10,746 nucleotides of DNA from an uncultured Phycisphaerales bacterium (GCA_946886375.1 CAMPIL010000094.1:1-10746); one strand, 5' to 3'; positions 1 through 6,592 are shown, counted from the first letter of the stretch. The notes: generated from the letters alone by a model not told the origin. Numbers and translations are program-made.

Positions 1-1
1 G

Positions 2-1732
2 GACAGCGCCGCCGCGCCCGCCGCGAGCCGGCCCGCGGTTCCGCCTCGCCGCATCGGCAAGCCTGCGGGAAGCGACGCCGCGTGGGCGGTGGCCTATCAG
101 GAAGCAGGCAAGACGACCGAGCAGCGCATCGAGCAATTGCGTTTGCTTCGCAACAGCGCGGGAACCGATCTTGGTCCGATCGACGCCGATCTTTTCGTGC
201 GTGAGGTGTATCGCGGCTCGCCGCAGGACGTGCGCGTCGCGGCCCAGGAAATCGTCGCGCAATTCACCAATGGACCAGTTGTTTCGCAAGCGATGCTGGA
301 TCAATTTGGCGATGCTCCCGCGACGGATGCGATCTCAAAGGTCGTCGCTGAATTCACCGGCCAGGCGTTGCCCGGGCCGCGCTCCGGCGGGTGGGCCGCC
401 GCCGCCCGCATCGCCTTGGCGAATCACCTGTTGGAACTTCTGCCCGATGGTCGCGATGAGATTGATGCGGTCGCCGGTGAATTGACGGATTCGTTGACGA
501 TGCAGGCGGCGTTGCTGCGGCGGGAGCAATCGTCGGCGGTTTCGCCGCGCACCGCGCTGGAAGCCGCGCAGAATCTGGTGCGCGCCTGGCAAGGGCGTGC
601 CGAATCGGTGATGACTTCCACGCCGACGCCCGACACGCTGCCGGGGCTTCACCGCCGCCGCGCGACGCGGTTGCGGCTTGCCGAAGGCCCGATGCAGAGC
701 GCGGTCGCCCACCAGCTCGCGACGCTGGACCTGCTCACGTACATCACCGTTGCCGAGCAGCCCGCAGCCCGCGCGACCGCGGTTGAACTTCTGCGCAGCG
801 AAGGCGATGCACGGGCGCACGCTGCAACTGTGCTGGAGCAGGCGCTGCACGTTGAGCGCGCCATCGCGCACCTGTGGCGATTGCGACTTGGACTGATGAA
901 GGTCGCGGAGCCTTCCATCGGGCTGGATTCACCCGGCGTGCCCGCCTCGCCTTCCACGCAGCCGTCGCGATCCGTGCAGGCCAACGCGCCGGCCGCGGCA
1001 GCCGATTGGACCGCAAGACTTGAATCGCTCAATCCAAGCGCTCCGCTGGCGTATTTCGAACTGGCCGAGGAAGTCACGGACGCTGCGAGCGATGCGGCAC
1101 AGCGAGAACTGGGCCTGCACCTGTTCGCGCTTGCCGGCGTGCTTGATCCTGAGCATCTTGGCCGCAGCGCGTGCCTGGCGCTGGCGGATCTGGAACCCAA
1201 CCCCCAAGCCAAGCGGCGGCTGCTGGCGCTGGCGTCGCTGCTGGGGTCGAGCATGAGCCTGGGAGCGATCGACTCCGCTCCGGCATACGCGGCCGGCTCA
1301 TCATCGCCCGCATCGATTGCCGCGGCGCTGGCCATGAGCGAAGCGTTTGGTCATTACCGTCGCGGGCAAGGCGCGCGGGCGCAAGAATCGCTGCGGCGAA
1401 GCGGCGCGATGGAAATGCTCCAGCAGTGCGATCGCATTCTGCCCGGCGGCGCAGCCAAGTTCATCGAAGATTGCAAGTTTTATCGTGGCCAGGCTCGGCC
1501 ATCGATCGCGCCGCAGGATCTGGCACGCATGCTCAGGGTTGAGGTCGCTTTGCTCACCGGGGCAGACCGGACCTGGTCGGCCGACCTTCTGCTCACCGAC
1601 AGTCGTCCGCTGATTGAAGTCGATCCCGCGCGATTGGGAGAAACCCTCGCGGTCAATCCCGCCAAGGCGTACTACCACAACGGCCACTGGACCGAAGCCC
1701 CAGGCACTGGATCGAGCGGCATGCGCCGATGA
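2..1732 (+). CDS. Helical hypothetical protein, 5'-truncated by the window edge
   Basis: The reading frame is open from base 2, with no stop before the first possible start (GTG at 89), so the gene almost certainly begins outside the window. The visible part is 576 codons ending in TGA at 1730-1732. Its first 30 or so codons are rich in Ala, Pro and Arg and read like a linker between domains. The rest is rich in Ala, Leu, Arg and Glu and looks almost wholly alpha-helical. There is a second low-complexity linker (Pro, Ser, Ala) near 930-1010. After it comes a stretch beginning PLAYFELAEEV that continues through LFALAGVLDPEHLGRSA, which resembles TPR-type helical repeats. I see no catalytic motif and no clear membrane segment. 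I do not recognise the family. A scaffold or helical-repeat role is only a guess from composition. It faces the next gene convergently across 75 bp. Confidence 0.75.
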   Translation, partial: DSAAAPAASRPAVPPRRIGKPAGSDAAWAVAYQEAGKTTEQRIEQLRLLRNSAGTDLGPIDADLFVREVYRGSPQDVRVAAQEIVAQFTNGPVVSQAMLDQFGDAPATDAISKVVAEFTGQALPGPRSGGWAAAARIALANHLLELLPDGRDEIDAVAGELTDSLTMQAALLRREQSSAVSPRTALEAAQNLVRAWQGRAESVMTSTPTPDTLPGLHRRRATRLRLAEGPMQSAVAHQLATLDLLTYITVAEQPAARATAVELLRSEGDARAHAATVLEQALHVERAIAHLWRLRLGLMKVAEPSIGLDSPGVPASPSTQPSRSVQANAPAAAADWTARLESLNPSAPLAYFELAEEVTDAASDAAQRELGLHLFALAGVLDPEHLGRSACLALADLEPNPQAKRRLLALASLLGSSMSLGAIDSAPAYAAGSSSPASIAAALAMSEAFGHYRRGQGARAQESLRRSGAMEMLQQCDRILPGGAAKFIEDCKFYRGQARPSIAPQDLARMLRVEVALLTGADRTWSADLLLTDSRPLIEVDPARLGETLAVNPAKAYYHNGHWTEAPGTGSSGMRR

Positions 1733-1784
1733 CGGATGCGAATGGGAGCTTCACTCATCGCGCACCAAATCCCCAACCCGCCCG

Positions 1785-1800
1785 GACATTTTGAAATGTC
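1785..1800. terminator. Small hairpin between convergent genes
   Basis: GACATT and AATGTC form a 6-bp stem around the loop TTGA, in the 75-bp gap between two convergent stop codons. The stem is AT-rich and no T-run follows directly on either strand, so intrinsic termination is possible but weak. An overlapping alternative pairing (GAAAT with ATTTC, 1793-1809) also exists. Confidence 0.25.
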
Positions 1801-1807
1801 AGATATT

Positions 1808-2269
1808 TCACCCGACGCGCTTGGCAAGGTGCTTGAGTTTCAGTTCGATGAGGTCTTGAAGATCATCAAGCAGCGAAACGCCCGCCAATGACCACAGGCT
1901 CCACCGCGTATCGAATGGTTCCTGGGCCAGTTCCAGGCCATCGCGCACCGCGCGCTTCATGCGCTTGACCGGCAAGTTCATCGCAAACTCGCGGTCCAGG
2001 GGCAAGGCCAGTTGCAGGTCTTGCGGGCAGGGGATGAGCACCGCGAGGGGGTCTTTGCTCAATCGAGTGCGGTATTCAACAGACCACTTCCAGCAGTCGC
2101 CATACCACGCGAGATTTTCCGTCACGTCATCGAGTTCGATCAGGTGCTTGCGGACCGCATCGAAGAGATGCCGGGGTTGCGTGGACAACTCGGCCCGCAG
2201 TTCGCCCATGGAGGGCTTCTGGAAGCGGTCAGCCCAGGCAAGTCGCTCGTAAGACTGTTTGCCAGTCAT
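1808..2269 (-). CDS. DUF3788-like hypothetical protein
   Basis: This is a 153-aa soluble protein with no signal peptide or membrane segment. The middle has the pattern YGDCWKWSVEYR followed by a strand ending LIPCP. After that comes a Lys/Arg-rich helix (LPVKRMKRAVRDGLE), a Trp-containing segment, and a C-terminal LLDDLQDLIELKL helix. This order (Tyr/Gly/Trp strand pair, proline-ended strand, basic helix, acidic Leu-rich end) resembles DUF3788 proteins, whose function is unknown. The family link is from memory of the pattern and is moderate at best. I chose ATG at 2267-2269 because GGAG lies 9 nt before it. An in-frame GTG at 2291-2293 would add eight residues. The gene stands alone, convergent with its upstream neighbour and divergent from the response regulator. 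Confidence 0.75.
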   Translation of the reverse strand: MTGKQSYERLAWADRFQKPSMGELRAELSTQPRHLFDAVRKHLIELDDVTENLAWYGDCWKWSVEYRTRLSKDPLAVLIPCPQDLQLALPLDREFAMNLPVKRMKRAVRDGLELAQEPFDTRWSLWSLAGVSLLDDLQDLIELKLKHLAKRVG

Positions 2270-2336
2270 TTTGGTCGGCTCCAGATTCTCCACTTTGACA
2301 TCCCGGTCCCGCAGTGGCTCCGCCGCTGCCAGTCTA

Positions 2337-2353
2337 CCGGGGCTGACGCCCTC
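2337..2353. repeat. GGGC-TGAC-GCCC hairpin, possibly a REP-like unit
   Basis: GGGC (2340-2343) and GCCC (2348-2351) pair around TGAC in the leader of the DUF3788-like gene, just downstream of its likely transcription start. Short palindromes of the form GGGGCTGACGCCC recur between genes in planctomycete genomes as far as I recall. Only one copy is visible here, so calling it a REP element is inference. Confidence 0.25.
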
Positions 2354-2363
2354 TGATACGGGG

Positions 2364-2372
2364 AGTATACCA
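2364..2372 (-). promoter_or_regulatory. Extended -10 promoter of the DUF3788-like gene
   Basis: On the minus strand the sequence reads TGGTATACT, a TGn extended -10 with a box matching TATAAT at five of six positions. No good -35 element sits 17 bp upstream, which suits an extended -10 promoter. It predicts a leader of about 90 nt to the ATG at 2269. ATAC-GGGGA-GTAT (2356-2368) forms a short inverted repeat over the box. Confidence 0.4.
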
Positions 2373-2461
2373 CAAATGTGCGGCGGAATTCCGAGTTTTC
2401 AACGCCGGTTTTTGGGTTTTAGTTGGAGGGGAGCCAACAAACGGCCTGCGGGAATTGCAGT

Positions 2462-2599
2462 ATGACCTCACCGGCCTTGGCGCTCACGGCCAATGTCCGC
2501 TATGTCGTCGTCGTGAACTTCAACACAGGCTTCACGGGCCTGCCTTGCGGCGTCAACGGCCAAGGCAACAAGTACTGGGTGCAGTTGTTGCAGCCGTGA
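2462..2599 (+). pseudogene. 45-codon coding-like fragment, probable gene remnant
   Basis: ATG at 2462 opens a 45-codon frame ending in TGA at 2597-2599. Thirty-eight of the 44 codons after the start end in G or C, matching the real genes here rather than random intergenic DNA. The peptide has a beta-rich stretch (VRYVVVVNF) and ends GNKYWVQLLQP. The only purine-rich stretch upstream (near 2424-2431) is too far away to be a ribosome binding site, and the frame is closed upstream by TAG at 2420-2422. In another frame, the bases just before it (about 2443-2475) encode GLRELQYDLTG, which is also protein-like, so a frameshifted C-terminal remnant is plausible. A small functional protein is the alternative. 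I do not recognise the family. Confidence 0.35.
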
Positions 2600-2760
2600 C
2601 GTTCCAACGAGTTCCGTAGGCTCCGGCTCGCCTCTGGGTCATAACCAATCTCGATCACCGGCCCGAGTCGAGAACCCAGAGCATCCGGAACGCGACTGAA
2701 CGCCGCCATCGGTCAATCATGCGGGTGGCAAGGCTCTCCGGAACGCGTTCATCACCCTGA
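2600..2760. repeat. Inverted and direct repeats before the response regulator
   Basis: There is no convincing gene here. GTTCCG (2611-2616) and TCTGGGT (2633-2639) pair with ACCCAGA (2674-2680) and CGGAAC (2686-2691), giving a nested, interrupted inverted repeat. TCCGGAACGCG occurs twice (2684-2694 and 2737-2747). The second copy overlaps a perfect 10-bp palindrome, GAACGCGTTC (2741-2750), centred about 40 bp upstream of the likely response-regulator start site, where an operator would fit. These are direct observations; any regulatory role is inferred. Confidence 0.4.
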
Positions 2761-2774
2761 TGCCGGGCATCCGC

Positions 2775-2780
2775 TATGAT
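2775..2780 (+). promoter_or_regulatory. Probable -10 box of the response regulator
   Basis: TATGAT matches the -10 consensus at five of six positions and ends 14 nt before the ATG at 2795. No recognisable -35 lies 17 bp upstream. The implied transcript starts within about 10 nt of the start codon. There is no Shine-Dalgarno sequence before that ATG, so a leaderless or nearly leaderless mRNA would fit. Confidence 0.4.
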
Positions 2781-2794
2781 TTAGTCTTTCAATC

Positions 2795-3337
2795 ATGCAA
2801 ACTGTGCAAAACGACCCACGTTTGTCCAACACGCCGCACGCCAGCGAATCAGCCGCCGGGCCACCTGACCTTGCCAACGCCTCCATCCTGCTGGTGGATG
2901 ACAACCTCCAGAACCTGGAACTGATGCAGGCCTATCTGGAGAGTCTGCCGTGCAAGGTTCGCACCGCACGTGATGGCATCGAGGCGGTGGCAGCGATCGA
3001 GCAGGAACTGCCCGATCTGGTGCTGCTGGACGTAATGATGCCGCGCATGTCTGGGTTTGAGGTCTGTCAGAAGGTCAAATCGAACCCTGCGACGCGCGAT
3101 GTGGTGGTGATCATGGTCACCGCGCTGCACGAAGTGGGGGATTTCGAACGGGCCGTCGAATGCGGCACCAACGACTTCATCACCAAGCCGGTGAACAAAC
3201 TGGAACTGCTCACGCGCGTGCGGTCGCTGCTGGAACTGCGACTGGTGAAGCAGCGGTACGATCAACTGCTCGCGCTCAAGCAGCGCACCCGGCCGGATGA
3301 CCGCAACCGCCCGGAAGCGGGGCAGAAGTTGGAGTGA
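2795..3337 (+). CDS. Single-domain response regulator (PleD/CheY-type receiver)
   Basis: This 180-aa cytoplasmic protein takes a phosphoryl group from a histidine kinase. After a variable 28-residue N-terminal tail, the receiver domain spans about residues 30-148. The acidic pair is D35-D36, the phospho-acceptor is D79 in LLDVMMP, and the switch residues are T109 and K131 (ITKPV). All the key residues are intact. The motif DDNLQNLELMQAYLE resembles receivers of PleD-type diguanylate cyclases, but no GGDEF, HD-GYP or DNA-binding domain follows. After the receiver there is only a short charged helix rich in Leu and Gln and a disordered tail. It therefore probably works through protein contacts. 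No kinase gene lies in the window. The first ATG has no Shine-Dalgarno sequence, in keeping with the close -10 box. It is convergent with the next gene at 6 bp. Confidence 0.93.
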   Translation: MQTVQNDPRLSNTPHASESAAGPPDLANASILLVDDNLQNLELMQAYLESLPCKVRTARDGIEAVAAIEQELPDLVLLDVMMPRMSGFEVCQKVKSNPATRDVVVIMVTALHEVGDFERAVECGTNDFITKPVNKLELLTRVRSLLELRLVKQRYDQLLALKQRTRPDDRNRPEAGQKLE

Positions 3338-3343
3338 GGCAAC

Positions 3344-3544
3344 TCACACCGGCTGGCGCGTGACAATCGCCCGGTTTTCGCTGGGGCGGACCCAGATGGA
3401 ATGTCCGCCTCGGGGTTCAAGGGTCTGCTCCAAGTGATCCAGATACCGCTGTAGAGCCGATGCATCGAACAAGCTCAGCCATTCCGTGCGGGCCGAGCGG
3501 TTGATCTGCTGGATGGCCTGGATGACCTGTTCTTTATTGAGCAT
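3344..3544 (-). CDS. Small hypothetical protein, 66 aa
   Basis: ATG at 3542-3544 is preceded by GAGG at 5 nt spacing, a clear ribosome binding site that fixes this start. The same frame stays open far upstream to about 4024, but that extension lies antisense to the lipoprotein gene and is not credible. The protein is soluble and helical at first (residues 1-42, including INRSARTEWLSLF and YLDHLEQ), then has a short beta end with RGGHSIWVRP. The Trp-Leu-x-x-Phe and Arg-Gly...Ser-x-Trp-Val-Arg pattern looks like a small conserved planctomycete family, recalled rather than checked. Function is unknown. It overlaps no other gene, is convergent with the response regulator and is divergent from the lipoprotein gene. 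Confidence 0.7.
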   Translation of the reverse strand: MLNKEQVIQAIQQINRSARTEWLSLFDASALQRYLDHLEQTLEPRGGHSIWVRPSENRAIVTRQPV

Positions 3545-3653
3545 GGAAGCCTCGCAGTCTGGGGCGTGTCTGGAACAGTGAGAACTTGAGGATCGGCCAG
3601 CATCCAACAGGAGCGACAGTCGATAACCAATTGTGACTGAAGGACTTGCAGCA

Positions 3654-4337
3654 ATGTTTCGGGCGAGACGACACACAGCCCCAAGTGGCTTTGGCCGCAC
3701 TGTGCACATGTGCTTGCGGTTATTGTGCGCGTTGGCAGTCGCCGGCTGCGCGACTTCGCCGAGCCGATCGACGCTGGCGCCGAGCGTCCCATCCGACCGC
3801 CACCCCGCGGTCGTCACCACCACAAACAACCAGCCGATACGCAGAGCCGCCGAATCTGAACTTGGCGCAGACGCAGCCCAAGCGATTCCGCCCGCCACGC
3901 GGGCCGTGCCGCAGCCTGCCGAACCCGGCGCGGCGGCGATTGTGCAAGCGATCTCCAAGGCCATCGCCGACCGGGCTGGTGGCCCCGGTGGCCAAGTCCG
4001 CATCGGGCTCTGGCAGCTTCGCAATCAAAGCCGCTGCAACAGCCCGGAGTTCGCTGCATTCCGCGAGCGGTTCGCGGGCCTTCTCAATCGCGCTGCAAAG
4101 GATTCACAAACAGCGCTCGCAGGAAATGCAATCGAGTTCACCGCTGATCCCGACGCAGCGGTCGATTTCGAGTTGCAGGGCGCAGCGTATCTCATCACCG
4201 CCCAGGGCTTTGACGTGTGGGAGTTGTTCCCCAGCCTGTCGCCGACTGAACCGGCATGGACAATCTGGCAATCACCCAATCCCTTGCGTGTGCTGCGCCA
4301 AGCGCGCCCGGGACAGGCGCAGATACTGAACTGGTGA
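3654..4337 (+). CDS. Lipoprotein, possibly LpoB-like
   Basis: ATG at 3654 has AAGGA nine bases upstream and gives 227 aa. An in-frame GTG at 3633 is less likely. The N-terminus is Arg-rich (residues 3-15), followed by a hydrophobic stretch (LRLLCALAVAGC) with a lipobox whose Cys is residue 32. This points to export and lipid anchoring. A Ser/Thr/Pro-rich linker covers about residues 33-90. The folded part (about 95-210) has an exposed strand, IGLWQLRNQSR, a helix, and an alternating strand region ending TIWQSPNPLRVLRQ. That order is reminiscent of LpoB-type activators of penicillin-binding proteins, but I see no decisive motif, so this is a low-confidence suggestion. The gene is divergent from the 66-aa gene and convergent with the glycosyltransferase. 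Confidence 0.75.
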   Translation: MFRARRHTAPSGFGRTVHMCLRLLCALAVAGCATSPSRSTLAPSVPSDRHPAVVTTTNNQPIRRAAESELGADAAQAIPPATRAVPQPAEPGAAAIVQAISKAIADRAGGPGGQVRIGLWQLRNQSRCNSPEFAAFRERFAGLLNRAAKDSQTALAGNAIEFTADPDAAVDFELQGAAYLITAQGFDVWELFPSLSPTEPAWTIWQSPNPLRVLRQARPGQAQILNW

Positions 4338-4354
4338 TCGAACAAGTTTCAAAA

Positions 4355-4374
4355 GCGTGGCGATTTTTCTCGCC
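4355..4374 (-). terminator. Hairpin ending the glycosyltransferase transcript
   Basis: GGCGA (4359-4363) and TCGCC (4370-4374) pair around TTTTTC in the 50-bp gap between convergent stop codons. Read on the minus strand, the stem is followed by ACGCTTTTG, so a short T-run follows and termination for the glycosyltransferase is plausible. On the plus strand GTGTTC follows, a poorer fit. Confidence 0.45.
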
Positions 4375-4387
4375 GTGTTCTGCGCGA

Positions 4388-5914
4388 TCAATCCACCTGC
4401 GTCGCCAGGAGATTCTCACTGCAACGCAATGATCGGCGCGGACCGTTGAGCGTTTCGCGCAGTTGCGGCCAGCCGACCGCGAAATAACCGCAGGAAAACA
4501 GCACAAGGAAGGGCGTCGCGACGATCGTATGGGCTTGCAGGCACGACATGACCGTCGTCGCCGCCATCGCCGACCCCAGCGCGACTTCGATCATGCCGTT
4601 GGGGATCAGGCGCTTTCGATCGTGCACGATGGGATCGATATCGCTGGTGGAATCGCCGTTGTACTTGGGGGTGCGGACGAACGGCGACTTGCGGCCAAGC
4701 GCCGCTTCCAGCACCGCGCGGGAATTCGCCACGCTGATGCCCACGCCCAAGGCCATCAGCGCCGGCAGCCGCAGTATGGTTCGCCAGAATCCAAGACCTT
4801 GGGCGCGCTGCGAGGCCATGTAAAACGTGCCGGCTGCGATCGCGCCCAGGATCAGGAACACCGAACCGACCACGGTGTCAACGATCGGGTCCAGATGTTC
4901 GATCGGCAACTGAACGAACATCGCAGGCGTCACCAGCACCACCAGCATGAGGATGAACACGTGCACCACCGGCGCGGTGAGGTGGAACCACGCTTCAATC
5001 TTGTTTCGCAGCGGCGCATCACTGGCGAGAATGCGCGGCAGAAGTTTGATCGCGGTCTGCACCAGCCCCTTGTTCCAGCGGTGCTGCTGGCTGAGGAACG
5101 CGCCGATGGTGGGGGGAACTTCCGCCGGGCAGCAAACCTCAGGCAGGTAGCAGAAATCCCAGCCGGCCAGTTGCGCGCGATAGGACAGATCGGTGTCTTC
5201 GGTCAGGGTGTCGTGATGCCAGCCGCCGGCGGATTCGATGGCCGCCCGCCGCCAGATGCCTGCGGTGCCGTTGAAGTTGAACCATCGGCCGGAGGCGGCC
5301 CGTGCAGCCTGTTCGACGACGAAATGGCCGTCCAGATACATCGCCTGCACCTGCGTCAGCAGAGAATCGTTGCGATTGAGGTGCGACCAGCGGACCTGCG
5401 TCATGCCCACCTTCGGATTGGAAAACTGGTGAATGGTCTTGTGCAAAAAGTCCGGCGGAGGCACGAAGTCGGCGTCAAAGATGGCGATGAATTCGCCCGT
5501 GGCGGTGGACATTGCATGGGCCAGCGCGCCGGCCTTGAAGCCTTCGCGGTTGGTGCGGTGCAGGTACTGCACATTGTGGCCACGATCGAACATGCGCTGG
5601 CAGCAGCGGCGGGCGATGGCGGCAGAATCATCCGTGGAATCGTCCAGCACCTGCACCTGAAGCAGGTCGCGCGGGTAATTCATCGCGCATGCGGCTTCGA
5701 TCACCCGCTGAGCCACGCGACGTTCGTTGAACATCGGCAACTGAATTGTCACGCGCGGCAGGGTCTGAAACGGCACGGCAGGGCGGGGCCACGCGCCGCG
5801 GCGGCGATGACGCAGGAACGTCCATACCATCCAATATCGGTGCACGCCATAGGCGCACACCACCGCGATCACTGCGAGGTAAACGACCAACAGGACTGTG
5901 GCAAAGGTTTGCAT
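4388..5914 (-). CDS. Family 2 glycosyltransferase, cellulose synthase/CslA-like
   Basis: This 508-aa inner-membrane enzyme is predicted to polymerise or transfer sugars from a nucleotide-sugar donor to a polysaccharide or glycolipid. One membrane segment lies at residues 5-25. The cytoplasmic GT-A domain (about 53-290) has all processive GT2 signatures: DDSTDDS (91-97) binding UDP, D147-x-D149 binding the metal, TED (238-240) with the catalytic Asp, and QQHRW (276-280). Hydrophobic segments follow at about 311-335, 345-367, 383-400 and two near 441-482. The sequence SPFVRTPKY (410-418) after the domain is typical of bacterial relatives of plant CslA mannan/glucan synthases. There is no PilZ domain, and no bcsB, bcsZ or other cellulose gene is nearby, so the product is unknown and cellulose is not implied. 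The start has no strong ribosome binding site, and an in-frame stop closes the frame about 60 bp upstream. Confidence 0.93.
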   Translation of the reverse strand: MQTFATVLLVVYLAVIAVVCAYGVHRYWMVWTFLRHRRRGAWPRPAVPFQTLPRVTIQLPMFNERRVAQRVIEAACAMNYPRDLLQVQVLDDSTDDSAAIARRCCQRMFDRGHNVQYLHRTNREGFKAGALAHAMSTATGEFIAIFDADFVPPPDFLHKTIHQFSNPKVGMTQVRWSHLNRNDSLLTQVQAMYLDGHFVVEQAARAASGRWFNFNGTAGIWRRAAIESAGGWHHDTLTEDTDLSYRAQLAGWDFCYLPEVCCPAEVPPTIGAFLSQQHRWNKGLVQTAIKLLPRILASDAPLRNKIEAWFHLTAPVVHVFILMLVVLVTPAMFVQLPIEHLDPIVDTVVGSVFLILGAIAAGTFYMASQRAQGLGFWRTILRLPALMALGVGISVANSRAVLEAALGRKSPFVRTPKYNGDSTSDIDPIVHDRKRLIPNGMIEVALGSAMAATTVMSCLQAHTIVATPFLVLFSCGYFAVGWPQLRETLNGPRRSLRCSENLLATQVD

Positions 5915-5992
5915 GTGCCGGACGACTCGGGCCTGCGCGAACGATGGCGACTCGGAATGCCCCGCCTCTCTTCATGAGCAGGCTGTGCGGGG

Positions 5993-6012
5993 TGGAACGC
6001 AACATTGTTCCA
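5993..6012. promoter_or_regulatory. Inverted repeat upstream of the glycosyltransferase
   Basis: TGGAAC (5993-5998) and GTTCCA (6007-6012) form a perfect 6-bp inverted repeat with an 8-nt spacer, about 80 bp upstream of the glycosyltransferase start. It could be an operator or a small stem-loop. The spacer is too long for a Gram-positive type LexA box (GAAC-N4-GTTC). Confidence 0.25.
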
Positions 6013-6176
6013 TGATTCGCCCGGGAGGCAAGTTGCACCGCCGCGATCGCTGTTTCCCAAGCCCAGCAACCGATTCTGCTGTCAAAGTGGGTTGCTGTAC
6101 CGAGGCGATCGCCGAGGATGTCCCAAATCAGGTCATTCGGGACGTGTGATGCGGAATTTCCACGATATTGTGAGAT

Positions 6177-6190
6177 CGTGAGGTATCACG
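6177..6190. promoter_or_regulatory. Inverted repeat CGTGA-GGTA-TCACG
   Basis: A perfect 5-bp inverted repeat with a 4-nt centre sits in the gap, about 100 bp upstream of the proposed -10 box for the small membrane protein. It may be an operator half-site pair or a short hairpin. It is a single copy and short enough to occur by chance. Confidence 0.2.
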
Positions 6191-6281
6191 CACGCAAGGT
6201 TTGCCGGCGGGTCTTGAGCAGTTCAGCACGGCAAGGCCATGGAATCCGCACCGGATGGGTAACTTTCCGAGGCCGATTCCG

Positions 6282-6287
6282 TATAAA
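6282..6287 (+). promoter_or_regulatory. Possible -10 box of the small membrane protein
   Basis: TATAAA matches the consensus at five of six positions, in a GC-rich setting where such a box is uncommon. It would give a leader of about 70 nt to the ATG at 6362. No TTGACA-like element is visible at the right distance; GTAACT lies 17 bp upstream. Confidence 0.3.
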
Positions 6288-6361
6288 CAGACGCCAGGGT
6301 CCGTGAAGACCGGTTGAGATTTGCCCGGAAGAATGATCTGCAAGCCATTGGAGGACTGCAC

Positions 6362-6592
6362 ATGCAACAGTTGATCGACGCCGCCGCGGATTACTTCGTC
6401 TTCACGGTCATCGGAGGCTGCTTTGTTCTGGGCATGGTGTTGAAGGCCGCCACGACCGTGCTGACCACCAGCGCGCGCGAGCGCAGCCGGCGCGAGATCG
6501 CGGCCTACATCGCCGAGGGATCGATCAGACCCGAACAGGGCGAGCGGCTGATGAAGGCTGAAGTCGATGGCTTGGCCAACCGGGCCGCGTGA
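6362..6592 (+). CDS. Small single-pass membrane protein, 76 aa
   Basis: The start at 6362 is fixed by a near-perfect ribosome binding site (GGAGG at 6350-6354, 7 nt before ATG). A membrane helix spans about residues 11-33 (YFVFTVIGG through LGMVLKA). It is followed by an Arg-rich segment (ARERSRRE) that should stay in the cytoplasm by the positive-inside rule. The C-terminal part, with IAAYIAEGSI and then RPEQGERLMKAE, has the pattern of a SHOCT-like short helical hairpin (a helix, Gly-Ser-Ile turn, Pro, second helix). Such motifs end many small bacterial membrane proteins, and planctomycetes have many of this form. The resemblance is to PspB- and SHOCT-type proteins in layout only. Function is unknown. 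It is convergent with the anti-sigma gene, with 7 bp between stop codons. Confidence 0.8.
   Translation: MQQLIDAAADYFVFTVIGGCFVLGMVLKAATTVLTTSARERSRREIAAYIAEGSIRPEQGERLMKAEVDGLANRAA

Larger units (their letters stand above)
5915..6361. other. Intergenic gap without a convincing gene
   Basis: Four hundred and forty-seven bases separate two divergent genes. Frames up to about 60-80 codons occur on both strands, but their residue composition (many Arg, Ser, Cys) and lack of ribosome binding sites do not look coding. Two inverted repeats are listed separately. The gap is longer than two simple promoters need, so a small RNA or a regulatory region is possible. I recognise no riboswitch fold. Confidence 0.5.

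Noticed and set aside
2012..2356. 114-codon frame on the plus strand
   Set aside because: It is antisense to the DUF3788-like gene, which has a proper ribosome binding site and family-like motifs.
2500..2709. 69-codon frame on the minus strand
   Set aside because: It overlaps the more coding-like plus-strand fragment, has mixed third-position usage, and crosses the inverted repeats at 2611-2691.
3545..4024. Upstream extension of the 66-aa gene on the minus strand
   Set aside because: The frame is open but lies antisense to the lipoprotein gene, and the ribosome binding site and ATG at 3542-3544 mark the real start.
4463..5977. 504-codon open frame on the plus strand
   Set aside because: It lies antisense to the glycosyltransferase, whose motifs are all intact. 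Its residues are dominated by Arg, His, Gln and Gly, typical of the reverse strand of a GC-rich gene.
5993..6012. LexA (SOS) box
   Set aside because: GAAC and GTTC are separated by 8 nt rather than 4, and no damage-response gene is adjacent.
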